DNA of 64,000 bases from Hsuehochloa calcarea (taxonomy: Eukaryota; Streptophyta; Magnoliopsida; Poales; Poaceae), in the NCBI GenBank assembly GCA_036346395.1, contig CM070613.1:22686818-22750817 (forward strand), read 5' to 3'. The notes under the pieces are model-generated. The model did no database searches. It was not told where the DNA came from and saw nothing but the letters and a program-made list of their open reading frames with translations. Made by a program: the position numbers and the translations under genes. Positions 34,915 to 47,546 of this stretch are shown one piece after another. The first letter of the stretch is position 1. Each line of letters begins with the position of its first letter.

Positions 34915-35439
34915 CATTTGGCTCACCAAGTAATTTCGTGACGAGAAAGTCTCTTTGATGTGGTCGATTTCGATCGGATATAACGCCATACTCGGACGAC
35001 CAACTTTGGCAAAATTCTTAATGGCTACTCATTACGGGTATCAATGTCTTAAGATGCCAGTCCCAAAGGAGTGATCACCATTGATGTGACAAAAGATGGC
35101 GATAGTGCAGAATCCGATCCTCGAGATGGTTGGTCAAATACCAACTCGAGATGAAAGTCACCGACTAGCAAGTCGAAGCCTAAAAGTCGCACCAAAGCCG
35201 AACGACCAAGTCAAAGAGGTTCCTCCGACGCGAGAAGAACCCTCAAGGCTGCTCAGATCGGAGACTTCCGACCCCAAATAGGAAGACGCCTCATTACCTT
35301 CCTCCGAGCTAACGCAGATGTCTTTGCGTGGCAAGCATCCGACATGCCCGAGTCCCTGTGAAGGTGATCGAGCATGTGCTAGCTTTACGGCCGATAAAGT
35401 ACCAGAAACAAAAATTACGAGATTTGCCCCGATCGACGA

Positions 35440-36113
35440 GATGCTATTAAATCGAGTTGGATAAGCTACTTAAAGCGGGCTTTATAAGAGAAGTCAACCA
35501 CCCGAGTGGTTGGCTAACCTGTAATGGTCAAAAGTCAAACGGCAAATGGCGATGTGCGTGGACTTTACCGATCTTAATAAAGCTTGTCCAAAAGATGATT
35601 TCCCTTTACCTCGTATCGATCACCGTTGATTCAAGCGCAGTTGTGAGATATTAAGTTTTTAGATGCATATTCGGATACCACGGATCAATATGTGTTTAAA
35701 CGATGAAGAAAAGACCGCATTCATTACTCCATTTGGTACCTTTTGCTATGTCAAAATGCCATTTGGTCTAAAGAATCTTCGGTGCTTCTTTTCAACGCCT
35801 AATGCAATCGACTTTTTCATCTCAATTAGGCCGGAATTTGGAAGCCTATGTTGATGATCTAGTCGTAAAAAGCATTAAGAGACTTAATCATATCACTGAC
35901 CTACAAGAAACATTCGACAACCTCAGAAAGCACCGCTTAAAACTCAATCCAGAGAAGTGTGTGTTTGGAATTTCTTCAGGAAAATTGCTTGGATTCCTAG
36001 TATCTGAACGAGGAATCGAAGCAAATCCTGAAAAAATAAAAGCCATCCTCCAGATGCGTCCTCCAAACACAAAAAGGAAGTCCAGAAACTCACTGGGTGC
36101 ATGGCGGCTTTAA
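35440..36113 (+). pseudogene. gypsy reverse transcriptase
   Basis: RVT_1-type polymerase. ELDKLLKAGFIREV-like residues appear near 35455, GYH and the ITPFGTFCYVKMPFGLKN block at 35660-35780, and the catalytic EAYVDDLVVKSI (YVDD at about 35849-35860). The LNPEKCVFGISSGKLLGF segment then runs to 36000. Frames switch at least three times within the domain, so it is inactive as read. Confidence 0.9.
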
Positions 36114-36331
36114 GTCGTTTCATCGCACGACTAGGAGAAAAGGACTACCTTTCTTTAAACTTCTCAGGAGACATGAAGGTTTTGAGTGGTCGAACGAGGC
36201 AAGCGCGCTTTGAGGATGTCAAGAGGTATCTTTCGAGTGCTCCTGTTCGGTTTCTCCAAAGCCAGAAGAGACGCTCTTAATTTACCTAGCTGCCACGCCA
36301 CAGGCAGCAAGCGCAGTACTAGTCGTAGAAC

Positions 36332-36967
36332 GTGAAAACGTACAACGACCGGTTTACTACGTTAGCGAAGTTTTACACGGGCCTAAGGAGCGTTACCCTC
36401 AGGTCCAAAAACTTCTATATGCCCTCCTCATGTCTTCGAGGAAACTGCGGCATTATTTTCAAAGCACAAAATAGTCAGGTGTCGCCCGAGTTTCCTTTGG
36501 GAGCAATCCTCCATAATAAGGAAACAGCGGGACGCATGGCAAAATGGTCAGTCGAACTTGGGGAGTTCGACCTCCATTTCGTGTCCCGAACGGCCATAAA
36601 ATCCCAGATCTTGGCAGACTTTGTCGCCGAATGGACAAATCCTGAACCTGTTCAGGATCCCCAGTACGATTCCCACGACCAGTGGATGATGTACTTTGAC
36701 GGGTCACTTACTTTAAGTGGCTCAAGTTTGGTCAGTGGTCTCCGTATCTCCTACGGAGAAACCTTAAAGTATGCCATACAATTAAACTTTCAGGCCACTA
36801 ACAATGTGGCAGAGTACGAAGGTTTGCTAGCTGGCATACGAGTGCGTAAAGCACTCTCAATTAAATCGACTACTCGTGAGAGGAGACTCTCAACTAGTCG
36901 TGAATCAAATCGGAAAGAGTACCGGTGCTCTAACTCAACAATGGCTCGGTACTTATCAAGCACGTAA
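36332..36967 (+). pseudogene. gypsy RNase H and connection domain
   Basis: A 211-codon frame. The tether part reads VSRTAIKSQILADFVAEW; then comes the plant dual RNase H domain with MMYFDGSLTLSGS (catalytic Asp of YFDG) and NNVAEYEGLLAGIR (catalytic Glu). The C-terminal third is scrambled by a frame change near 36850. Confidence 0.88.
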
Positions 36968-37039
36968 GCTAGAAAAACATTTTTAGGTTTCGAGGTACAA
37001 TTTATCCTCGAAGGATAATTTCTCGCACCAACTTGCTCG

Positions 37040-38380
37040 GATGGCTTCTTCCCGATCTACAAGACTAAAAGGAGTTTTCTTGGAGCAACTCCAAAACCGT
37101 CTCTCGTCGAAGAACGAGAGACACCTCCTCTTGAGATGGCCTCATTAGATTACGAGGATACGGATGACTCCCATCTACGAGTATCTTTACAAGGGTTCCG
37201 TGACCAAGATGATCTTGAGGCGCATCGATTATCCCAAAAGCCAAAATGTATACTTTGGTTGAAGGAGTCCTCTATAAACGAGGAACCTAAGGAATACTCA
37301 TGCGATGCATTCCGCAAAAGAAGGAATAACACTCCTTCACGATATACAAGGGCATCCGTGGGACGATGCTTCCTCTGTAACATTGGTTGGTAAAGCCTTT
37401 CGACAAGGTTTTTTTATCGCCTCTGACCACTGCACGATGCTATGGAGGTGGTTAAAAGTGTGTCCAGTACAATTCCATGGTAGACAGATACACCAACGGC
37501 TCAAGCATTACAAACAATACCTCTTTCTTGGCCTTTTGCGACTGGGGCTTGATATCCTAGGACCGTTTCCCAAAGCTCCGGGAGGTTTCAATTCCTTTTG
37601 TGGCTATTGACACGCTCACAAAATGGATCAAGTGAACTCAGAAGGATAACAACAAGCGACAAAAGGTTCATGATGAGAAGCGTAATTAGTCGATTTGGAG
37701 TTAAGTCTGATAATTACGCATAATGGTAAACAATTCGCAAGTGCAAAATTTCAGGAATTTTGCGACGAGTTGGGTACCAAGCTATGCTATGCTTCTGTTG
37801 CACATCCCCAAAGCAATGGGGCGGTCGAACGTGCAAACGGTCAAATAATGCGAGGAATTAAAACTCGAGTCTTCGACCAGCTTGTTAAGCGCTCGGGGGC
37901 TTGGGTACAAGAATTACCCTCCATATTATGGGCGGTCAGATGCGACCACCAGTCGAGCAACAGGAGAAACACCATTTTTTCTAGTTTTCGGAGCCGAAGC
38001 CATGCTTCCTCCGGAACTAAAATTGCGGTCGACCCGAGTTGAAACCTTCAACAACTCAGACCAGGAACAACTTCGAGCAGATGACATTAACCTACTCGAA
38101 GAGAGGAGAAACCTAGCCTTAATCCGTTCGGCAGTCTACCAACAAGCCCTCGCGCAGATACTATAATCGTAAGGTCCAACCTCGCACCTTCTTTGTAGGT
38201 GACTTGGTATTGAGGCTCGCCAATCCAAGTCTAATCGAATAAACTTTCCCTAAATGGGAAGGTCCTTACGATGGTCGAAGTAACTCGGCAGGTTAAGTGC
38301 ACGACTAGCAATGGAAGATGGGCGAGTTCTCTCAAACTCTTGGAACATCGACCGATTCATAAATTCTATGTGTGACCGGT
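37040..38380 (+). pseudogene. gypsy integrase, broken
   Basis: A zinc-binding remnant and core lie in shifting frames at 37300-37620. An open stretch at 37695-38042 shows KQFASAKFQEFCDELGTKL and AHPQSNGAVERANGQIMRG, with the catalytic Glu retained. The second catalytic Asp appears as His (ITHNG where ITDNG is expected, near 37712), whereas the older copy at 56263 keeps Asp. The C-terminal segment (FGAEAMLPPELKLRS) is at 37985-38030. No chromodomain is visible, as expected for the Tat lineage. Confidence 0.85.
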
Positions 38381-38520
38381 TTCTCGAGCAATAAAAGTCC
38401 GAGTTCTTTCTACCTCTTTTGCCTTATTTTCGAGTAGTGCTTTTTAATCTTTCGACTATGATTTTAAAACACCCAGCTTTTCTTTACACCGCCAAAAAGC
38501 GAAAGCGTCATCCGGTGAAA

Positions 38521-39065
38521 CTTCTCCTCTCTCGCATGTGGTTACGCCCACTAGAAGGAATTTCCTAGCATCGACTCGTTACTCATTTTTCTTGCCAATA
38601 CAAAGAGCTCGGGTTTTATCTAATAAATGTTCTCAAAGCCAACTCTCTCAATCTTAGTCTATTTTTTCAAGAATTCAAAAATATTCTAAATAGAGTGCAC
38701 TTTCTTACATTAGTTCGACCACCTTTGGTGTACTCGATTTGTTTTAAGCGGTGAAGGAAGAGACACACCTAGTCGAAGTCTTTCCTCTCTGCATGTGGTC
38801 CCGCCACTAGAAGGAAACTTCCTAGTGTCGCTCAGTCTCCTACTTTTGCTACTGGAAGAGACTTATCGAAGTCCACCAAAAAAAGGACGAACGAATGAGT
38901 AAAGTCCTCTAAGACGTTTGTTTAACTCAAGTTGCTGTTCTTGGTTTGATTAAACTAGTCGGAGATGGGAACATCACCTAGTCGAAGCCTTTCCTCCCTG
39001 CACGTGGTCCTGCCCACTAGAAGGAACTTCCTAGTGTCGAGTCGTTTCTACTCTTTTCGATCAGT
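38521..39065 (+). repeat. Three dispersed copies of an about 85-bp repeat in the 3' region
   Basis: Copies centred at 38534, 38791 and 39000 share the order CTTTCCTC-C, GCATGTGGT, CGCCCACTAGAAGGAA, TTCCTAG and TCG. Intervals are about 257 and 209 bp, and spacer sequences differ. They lie just downstream of integrase, outside any coding region. Confidence 0.75.
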
Positions 39066-40467
39066 ACTTGACAACCGTAACAAATGCTATAAGTTAAATA
39101 AACCTCTCTTTGTTTTCAGAAACCCCATTTTTAACACTATTTATTTAGATTGTCTAAACAATCTAAGCAAATAGTCGGGGGCTAGGATAAAGTTATTAAT
39201 TTGACTTCAATTCTTAGTCTTTCATTCGTTTATTATCTTTTGAGTTACTAACTACTCGACAAGATGATTTTCAGGAAATAAAGCGGATCATATATTACTC
39301 ATTAACAAAATTATGCGCCTTACAAGGTAGTTACAAGATTACTACGAAGGGAGAGCCTAGTTGCATTTCCTCGCCACCTTTTACCAATCGATGCATTTCC
39401 TCAATCAGACGACTTGCCTCTGATTCAGGACAGTCGAAGTCGGCTTCGATTGGTTTAACATTAAGGCGGGGGTCTTGAGCTTTAAGTTTCGCCAAAGCGT
39501 AACTACTGCGACTTCATTGCTTCCTTATTGATTGACACTTTGATTAGTCTTGAGTGGTCACCATTTCTTGCAATTTTCCGACTTGTTCCCCAATGGTACT
39601 TGTGTGAGCGGCTATGGTATCTTCTCGAGGAGTTTTTCCTCGAATGTAGCTCACTAAGCACATTGTTCAGAGAGTGATGTTGCCTTGAAGACTAGTCTTC
39701 ATCGACTCCATCTCTGTTGGGTACAAGTCGAAGCCTCGTGAAGCTTCTTGTTTTCACCACTTGTTACAAAAGAATAATATCGGTCAAACAAAATATACTT
39801 CTAGAGGAAGATAACACAAAGATAATTATAGGTAAAAGCTTTTCTTACCTACTAATTGAGAATCCAATTTCTTGACCTCTTCTCGATGGGAAGCAATAGT
39901 TTCAGCATGCTTTTGCTCCCATGCTCTGATGTCCTCTGCATTCATCTTAGCAATGCGGACGGACTCATTGCAGATTAAGGTCTTTGCTTGGATTTCAGCC
40001 TCGAGGCTTCTCAATTGGGCAAAGCAATTTACGAACAAGAAATTGGCATTAGAAAAGGAAAATACTCAAAAGAATAACAGTAAAGATTTACTTACCTGTT
40101 AATCGAGTTCTAAAACTCTCGAGTTCTTGATCCTTATTCGCGGTAATACGGGAAAACTCCTGAATGACCAAAGCTTTTTCTTGAACTTCGGTCTGGAGCT
40201 TCCGCATCTCTTTTTCTTTATCTGGATAAGAAAGGAGAGTCGGGTAAAGGTTAAAGATCAAAAAGTCTTAAGTTCAGAACTTACTGTTTATTTTTTCCTG
40301 CAATCTTTTAGATGCAGAGACAGTCTCCCGAAGTCTATCCGAGAGGACTAATACTTCGTTTCTTAGCCTCCTCGACTCTTCTTTTTCATAGTCGAGTGAG
40401 TCGGCTAAGGTCTTCGATATCCGCTTAACCTACAAAGAACAGGAACGAAGAAAAACATCATCCGAAT

Positions 40468-40645
40468 GGTTGTAAGTACTTCTACAACTACCGACCTAGT
40501 CGTAAGTTTTTCTACGACTACAATACGGTTGTAAGTCTTTCTACCACTACTACCTGGTTGTAAGTAGTCGTAAGCTTTTTACGACTAGTACTTTGTCATG
40601 AGTTTCTTCCATGACTATTCTCGTAAAACATTTTACGAATATTTA
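40468..40645 (+). repeat. Hairpin-unit array, internal copy
   Basis: Six or more GTCGTAAG...TACGAC-like units, some degenerate (GTTGTAAG...TACAAC), in the 3' region of the 13-kb element. Similar arrays lie at 42130-42245 and 43550-43712. Confidence 0.75.
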
Positions 40646-42129
40646 AGTCGAAAAACAACTATGAGTGATAAGTGACTTACCACCTCTCTGCCTCTGCGCA
40701 GAGTAGTTCCTTCTCCTGTCTTAGCTCTAAAAGTTATCGATGATACTCACCGACAACAGCAATTTGCTCTAGAGCTTTCTGCAAAAAGAAAAACAGTGAG
40801 AAGAGAAGGAAAGTCACATATATAAGTATTTTGAAGATACTTACATTCATAGTCGTCCTAGCAAACATCGAATATACAAGGTCCGGGTTCTGCAGCTTAT
40901 CTATCCTCGCGACCTTGTCCCACCACACCTTCTCGAGGCGCTCGTTATCAAAAGTATTCTCCGTATTGGGAATATCTTTGGGATGAGGGACTCGGTCACG
41001 AGATCTGTAAGCAGAAGACCCTACGACGGAGGCAGGCCCAAAGAAGTCACCACAGAAGTTGAAATTTTCTCCTTCTGGTTCTGTAACTTCTCTTTGGGTA
41101 AGGGAAGGAACGCCTCCTACAATTTCCTTCCTGCAGTGGTGCCCAGGTGGTCACCACCTTGACCAGAGGCTTCCACGGTGCCTCTGTTGTTTCTACGACC
41201 GATGGTCGTGGCGGCCACCGCAATAAATAATACCGCTACCTCAAGAGTCGAGTTACGACTTCGGCAGATGTGGAGTCACTGCAGGAGTCTCGACTTCATC
41301 GGCCACAGGCCAAGGGTGATGCTTGACCACCTCCATTGCTACCTCTCCAAATGGTCGAGGAATAGCAATGGACTTCTCAAACAGAAGCATTCGGAAATGG
41401 GGTGAAGGAGTCTGATGAAATAAAGAAAAGCAAATCGAGGTTGTGAAAAGAAAAAGGTAAATGTCGTTCTTACACTTTAGTACATTTCACATACCTCTGC
41501 ACCCTGGTTTTAACCAGAATTTTGGAGCAATCCTCCCCACGGAGGACCTCTTCTTCTCCACGACCACGTCGGTCGAGGTTCAATAATTGGTCGGCTACGA
41601 CCACGTCTCGTCGTAGAGTTTGAACGAGGATCGGGGCTCTGGTTTCTCGATCCTCGGATGGGCGAGATCGTCTCGACCATTCGAGCGAGATCGCCCTCGA
41701 TTGCGAGTTGTGCCGATGCAAACATCGTCCTTCATAAAAGACATAAAATCTTTCTAGTTCTCCCTTTCGGTTGCTTAATAAAACTAGGAGTGGCACCGAT
41801 TGCAAAGATTCCGTGTCATAATAGAAGGGTACCTTAGCCTTGCGAGGTTTGCGCTTAAGAGGTTCATTTGCTTCAACCTCCTCGGCTTCGGCGAGCTGCG
41901 GCCTCGGCCGGATACAACTACACGCGCGCAGCTTTGTAGAGGTCCGGTCGAAAGACCGAGCTCGAACTTGCTCCCCTTATCGGCCATTTTACAAGTCGAC
42001 GTCTCTTCGAGGAGGAGCGAGCCTTTGTCTTTCGACAACCCGGCGCCAATAGTCATCGAGCGACTTCTTCGTCGTCCGGCGATTTTCCATGTCTACTTTA
42101 CGTAAACAAGGCGAGAAAAGAAGAATCAC

Positions 42130-42245
42130 TAATTAATCGTAAGTTTTTCACGACTAGTATCAAGTCGTAAGTTTTTCTACGACTCTTTCTTAATTGTAAG
42201 ATATTCTACGATCACCATTAGTCGTAAGTATTTTCTACGACTATA
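42130..42245 (+). repeat. Hairpin-unit array, internal copy
   Basis: Four units of the GTCGTAAG(T)TTTTCTACGAC type beside the antisense gene, with about 30-bp spacing. Confidence 0.75.
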
Positions 42246-43747
42246 AAGTCCTAAAGAAAGAATCAGATTTCTGATTACCTTAAGGCGCTCTATCCTTTCA
42301 TCTGCGGACAAAGCCGCAATGACTTGAGGAGCCACCCCTCGGAGTGGCGGGGACTTCTCACAGATGAGTCGACTGAGTCAACCTCACTGTGAAAGATCTG
42401 TATAAACAGATAAAAATATTAGACAAGGTTGAGAAAGACCAAACGGAGAGCTAAGTCGACAATTGCTTACCCTCCTCGTAGTCTCTGGTGGGGTCTCCTC
42501 TCCCCGAGTACCTCCACATAGGAGATGCTCGCTTCTTCAGAGGACTAATTAGCGTGTGATAAAATCCTTCACCACATGCCATCCGGCCACCCTTCTTCCT
42601 TCAAGTCCTTAATGGCTTGAATATAAGGGCTAATCCGGCTGATATCTTCAGGAGTTGAATCCCATGAAGATTTCTTTCAATGACCTTCCTCGAAAGAAAG
42701 GTCGTCTTCAGAGGTGACCTTCCAAGAGAACCACCTCTTCCTCCGGCCCGCCACGAAGACGGGTAAAACTCGAATATACTCCTTCGACTTGAGTCGTGGA
42801 GCTTGATCACCAGCCTTCGGCGATTCCGGTTTGTCGAGCCATCCCATAATAATATTGAAACAAATCGAGATCCGCAGGAATCCCAGTGCACGCCCGCACG
42901 CATACACGAACACGCTCAACATGGTAATGGAATTGGGACCTAAGTTCACGGTTCCACCCCAAAGTGTTCAAGTACTCATTGTAAGAAAGGGGTGGGCAGC
43001 AATCGAAGGCCGCACTCACAATACGCTTGGAAGACGGATTTGCCCATTTTCCCCGATGGCGATCGCCCGATAGCGGAATCCACTTCACCGAGCCTTCTCA
43101 GGATCTTCCGAGATCGACCAAGATCTTGATCTTAGCGCATCCATCTCCGATTCCTCCCATTCGAAACTCTCTTGGCCATTTCGCTAGAAGCAAGAAGTTT
43201 TTGATTGGGTTAGCTATGAGAAGATGAAACCTAGTCGAAGACGGAGAAAGCAAGAGCTCAAGAACAATGGAGTGATTTGGGGAAAGGTAAAATCCAAGTC
43301 TACCTCTGGTAAGTTTTTATAATCAAGACGATCTCCGCCGCCGGAAACCGTCTCGCTATAGGTCTATGAGAGATGGTTGTACCGCCGGAACCGCTTCATC
43401 GGACAAGTCTATGAGAGCGGTTGCAATTCCCGGATGGTCCGCTCGAGAAAAATAGGTGCGTATTGTCACCTCCAAGCAAAATTACATTCTTGACCAAGTC
43501 TTTCTAGTCGAAGGAAGTATCAATCGGAAGAGTTTTTCTCCGATTCCCCTACTACGACCACCAGACGGTCGTAGGGGTTTTTTATGACTTTTTGATAGTC
43601 GTAAGCAACCTTCTTGACCAAGCAAATTCCTGGTCAAAGTAGCACTCAAATGTCGAAGAGTTTTTCCTTCGACTATCATTCTACGACATTCTCATGGTCG
43701 TAAGTCCATTTACGAAACCTTTATCAAGTAAGTTACTTTCGCTTGAA

Positions 43748-43761
43748 GCTGGGGGGCTAGA
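43748..43761 (+). other. Polypurine tract of the 13-kb gypsy element
   Basis: GCTGGGGGGCTAGA immediately before the 3' LTR start. Confidence 0.75.
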
Positions 43762-44539
43762 TGACGAGGATCTAATAATCCTCATTTTATCTTTTATCTA
43801 TAATTCTTATTATGGGTAAATATGATGTCACATAGTCCCCAGAAGTACCCCTTATATCTATAAGGGAGAGGCCTAACAAGTAATTGTAAGTTCTTCTACA
43901 ATCACCCCCGTAGTCGTAAATCTTGCTATGACTATATCATGGTCGTAAGTCCTTCTACGACCACTACATAGTCGTAAGTCCTTCTACGACTGCTACCTGG
44001 TCGTAAGTCCTTCTACGACAGGTAAACTACGACCACCTTATAATCAAACCTACAGGCGAGTGGGTCCAATTGATTAAGGAATCCGAACGGTCTGCACGCA
44101 CTATTATTCCGCTTATTAATGGTATGTAAATACCCCATTATCTCTGGAAAATAATTGCCAGACGGCGTGAAGAAGCCGAGGCGCCGGTAATTACCGCCAT
44201 CATGCGCAAGCATCGATTAATTAGGCGCATCTCCCGCAGGACAAAACGGCTACTTCTTCACGACTATATAAAGGCATCAATCAGAGGAATAGGGGAGGCG
44301 AACGACAGCGAACAAGAGCTAGTCAAGTAGGAACACAAGCGCTATTCTCTGTAATAGTCTTAGTCTTTTACTTGATCATCAAGAATACCACACCACACAG
44401 GATTAGGGTTATTATTCTCTCCGGAGAAGGCCTGAACCTGTCTAAATATCCCGTGTCAATCCACTCTGCGTGATCTCATCTCTAGGAGACCCCCCGAATC
44501 AAACAATCTTTACGTAAGATCGGTTCTAATACACCGACA
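43762..44539 (+). repeat. 3' LTR of the 13-kb gypsy element
   Basis: 778 bp, nearly identical to the 5' LTR over the first 300 bp and then differing mostly by 1-3 base length changes. It ends ACACCGACA and is followed by the AGTCA duplication. Confidence 0.94.
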
Positions 44540-44810
44540 AGTCATTAGTCTTAGCCTTTGGTGACTTCTCTTCTGTGAACACAATCAATACACCAAACAC
44601 AAGAGTAGAGTTATTATTCTCTCAAGAGAAGGCCTGAACCTGTATAAACTTTGTGTGTTCTTTTCTGTGTGGTTTTGTTCCAAGAGAGTCTCCGACATTC
44701 ATTCATAAGATCTATACTAAACCATTGATAGTTGGCACCGTTCGTGGGGAACTTCTGATTTCTCCTTTTCTATTCGACAAATTGTCTTCATTTTCAACTC
44801 TAATGCTTTC

Positions 44811-46760
44811 ATGGCAAGGGAGTGGAATGAGGAGAATTGGTTCGATTTGACGGATTGGGTATAACTTGACATGTATGCCTACTATGAGTATGAGCAGGGC
44901 ATCATTTCGTCTGATGGCAATGCCATTTCTAGGGATGTTTCAATAGACCCAGGAGACCATGCCACGGACAAGGTTGATGTGTGAGCTCCCTCCCCCACAA
45001 TATTACTCCCAGATGAGGAACAAGACTCCTAAAAGGGCAAGGGTCCATCTGACTAGGGTTAGGATCGTGCCACAGTGAGTGCAGAGTATGGCGGGGGTTT
45101 TCCCTCTGAATGGTTAAGCCCATCTGAGGCCGTCGGATCTAGCACAACAAGTACTGGAATCCATGGTTATGGGACTCAATCAACACCTGATAACCGCCAC
45201 CCTTCGGTTATTCCCACAAGGTGCATTGTCGAGCCTACTTCACCCGCGGATTCAACCATACCCCCGCAAGGTTCACCTTCAGTCGAAGATGGTTATCACC
45301 TGGAATTCCCCTTACTGGAGAGGATTGCTCCAAGTCGTGAGGCGTTGTCTTTTGACTACTCCTCGAGTCAGGAGGACTCAACCACGAGTGGATATTGTAA
45401 CACAAAGGAGGTCTTTGTCCCCCCTCGGATCCTAATCTCTCTCCAAGAGGTAGGGTCGTGGTAGCTTCCCATAGCACACTCACTTTGGGCTCTTGTGGTG
45501 ATGGCGAGAACACCTCCGGTGATGACCAGGATCTCCACATTCATGAGCGTGGCTGAAATTCTAGAAATAACTGCTCTCCACTGAGGCATACTCTGACTAA
45601 CTCAGATGTTTATGATCCTGAAACCATTTAGAGAACAAGAATTGCTATTCAGAGGTTTTACCTGGGCACATCCAATACCAATCAAAGGAAGCTCAAGAAC
45701 TTCAACAAATCAATGAACTGATCAAAAACCCAACTCAAGAGCTTAGACAAGCGCTAGGCTACAACCTCTTTGCTCAAGAGACCGCACAAGGACTTTGGGA
45801 CGCAATGGTTAGGCTCGAGCGAACTCGACAACACCATCCTAGTAGTCGTATTGGGACAACTCTGTCGAACGACAGTCCTTCCGATGACTCTCCTCATGGA
45901 GAACGACAAGACAACAGGTCAGGATGATCTCCAAACCATGAACCTAGTCAGAGAAGAATCCCACGAACAACTAGTGATCGAAAAACTCCTAGACGAGGTG
46001 GTCGTTCACCACTTTTTCCAAGAAATCTAGACCAGCCGACAGAGCCCGAGGAGTATTACCCTCCTTGGGCTAAAATCTATGATAAATTAGGCCCACTTAC
46101 CACTGGGTATTGTCGAGTACAATCGCCTGGTGATGTTAACCCTTCTTTCCCGTAAAGAAGGCGTTATGATACTATTACTTAATGCTTGACGTTTTTGCCT
46201 GACCTTTCAGCAGTTCGCTGGCCGCCCCGGTTCCGACCAGTGAACATGGAGAAGTTTGAGAGGTTATAAAATTCCATAGAGTTTCTTTAAATCTATACTA
46301 CCATTGTTCGAGCAGCAGCAAGAGGAGATCATATCATGGCCAATTATCCTTCTACTGTGCTCGAAGGATCATCTCGGTCATGGCTGTTAAATCAGCCACC
46401 AGAGTCGATCTATTCATGGTAGCACCTTTGCGACCTACTACTAGCCAACTTCCAGGGCACTTACAACTGCTTAGGAAAGGAGGACGACCTTCACAGAATG
46501 CGATAGGATTCTCATGAGACCTTGCGCCAATTTATCAGGTATTTCAGCCAGTTTTGCAACTCAATTCTTAAAGTTTCCGACTCTTCTATCATCAGAGCAT
46601 TCGAGTAGAAAGTCTACAATCGAAGGTTCACAGAGGATATCTCTCTAAATCCTCCAGCTATCGTTGTCGAACTCTTTGAAATGGCCGATCATTATGCAAC
46701 TACTGCAAAAGTGGTCAAATAGAATCACACGATTGATCGTGACGATAAGGACACTCGAGG
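44811..46760 (+). pseudogene. gag of the old gypsy element, broken
   Basis: ATG 44811 opens with MAREWNEENWFDL, parallel to 32333 in the younger copy. A stop follows after 17 codons. The gag domain is recognisable at 46235-46720 (MEKFERL, then ESIYSW near 46395 and ANFQGTYN near 46450) with several stops and frame changes. Long intervening stretches are Ser/Pro-rich, as in the relative. Confidence 0.72.
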
Positions 46761-47105
46761 AGTAGGCGTAGGCAGAAAGAAGAAAGGTAAAAAGGCTGGG
46801 AAATATAAGAACAAAACTAAAGGTCAAAAGCCTCGAGTCAAAAATCTCAAAATGAGGTCTAAGCTGTGGGCGACAAGGATCCTCGGAGTTCCAAACCATA
46901 CCCCGATTGGAGCAAAGGTAAATGCCTTAAACGGAAGAACGATAAGCCTAGGTGGTATCCTTTCTACAAAAAAGGACACGACCTTCACAATTGCTGAATT
47001 TTGCAATAAAAACTCAAGGATTACTACTCTGGTAAGGGACCACTTCCTACACTTGAAGAGGTGGGGCAAACGCGTGGTAAAAAATAGTCGGATGATGATG
47101 AGGAG

Positions 47106-47546
47106 ATGACATTTAAAGATCAAGAACACACCACCGATCACATCTATGGAGGATATTCAACATATGAGTTGAAACGACAACTCAAAACTGTCAAACGCAA
47201 GGTAAATTCCATCAACCCTCGTCTTGTCAATAAAGTACCAAAGTGGTCAAAAATCACCATCTCTTTTGAGAAAGGTGACTGTTTGATTCCATTTACTCGA
47301 CCAGGTCATTTTCCAATCATGATCGAGCCTACCACCAACAATTGTCACGTCAATCGTATGTTAGTTGATGGTGGAAGTTCGTTAAATGTACTTTTCACGA
47401 GTGCCCTGAACGAGATACAAGTTCCCAGAACAAAGATCAAGCCTGTACGGTACTCATTTCATGGGATCGTACCAGGTCTTCGGCCAAACCTATTGGTCAA
47501 GTCGCCATTCCTGTTACGTTTGGGTCACCAAACAATTTCAGGATAG
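47106..47546 (+). pseudogene. Protease region of the old gypsy element
   Basis: An open frame of 146 codons with GGYSTYELKRQLKT, then NRMLVDGGSSLNVLF (DGG active-site triad, about 47355-47400), and GLRPNLLVKSPFLLR. Homologous to 34390-34914. Confidence 0.8.

Larger units (their letters stand above)
39300..43200 (-). pseudogene. Antisense PF04195-like gene in the 13-kb element
   Basis: Running against gag-pol, the minus strand from about 43090 to 42600 gives blocks NSITMLSVFVYAC, GIPADLDLFQYYYG, LKSKEYIRVLPVFVAG and KRWFSWKVTSE. These are the signature of the 'putative gypsy-type transposon' (Transposase_28, PF04195) proteins. Lower-complexity and coiled-coil stretches follow (for example 39826-40038, RSLEAEIQAKTLICNESV). 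Likely splice donors face the minus strand at about 40096 and 39849 (AG|GTAAGT/A). Frames are broken in several places. The role is unknown; such antisense extra ORFs are known in Tat-type elements. Confidence 0.72.
31497..44539 (+). mobile_element. Complete 13-kb Ty3/gypsy (Tat-type) retrotransposon
   Basis: LTRs at 31497-32262 and 43762-44539 share TGACGAGGATCTAATAATCC starts and ACACCGAC ends. The target duplication AGTCA is exact (31492-31496 and 44540-44544). PBS, gag, protease, RT, RNase H and integrase follow in gypsy order to about 38380. They are followed by an unusually long 5.4-kb 3' region holding dispersed repeats and an antisense gene of the PF04195-like type, a trait of the Tat lineage. 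Many small frame breaks exist, so this copy is probably non-autonomous. It sits inside the 5' LTR of an older relative. Confidence 0.95.
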
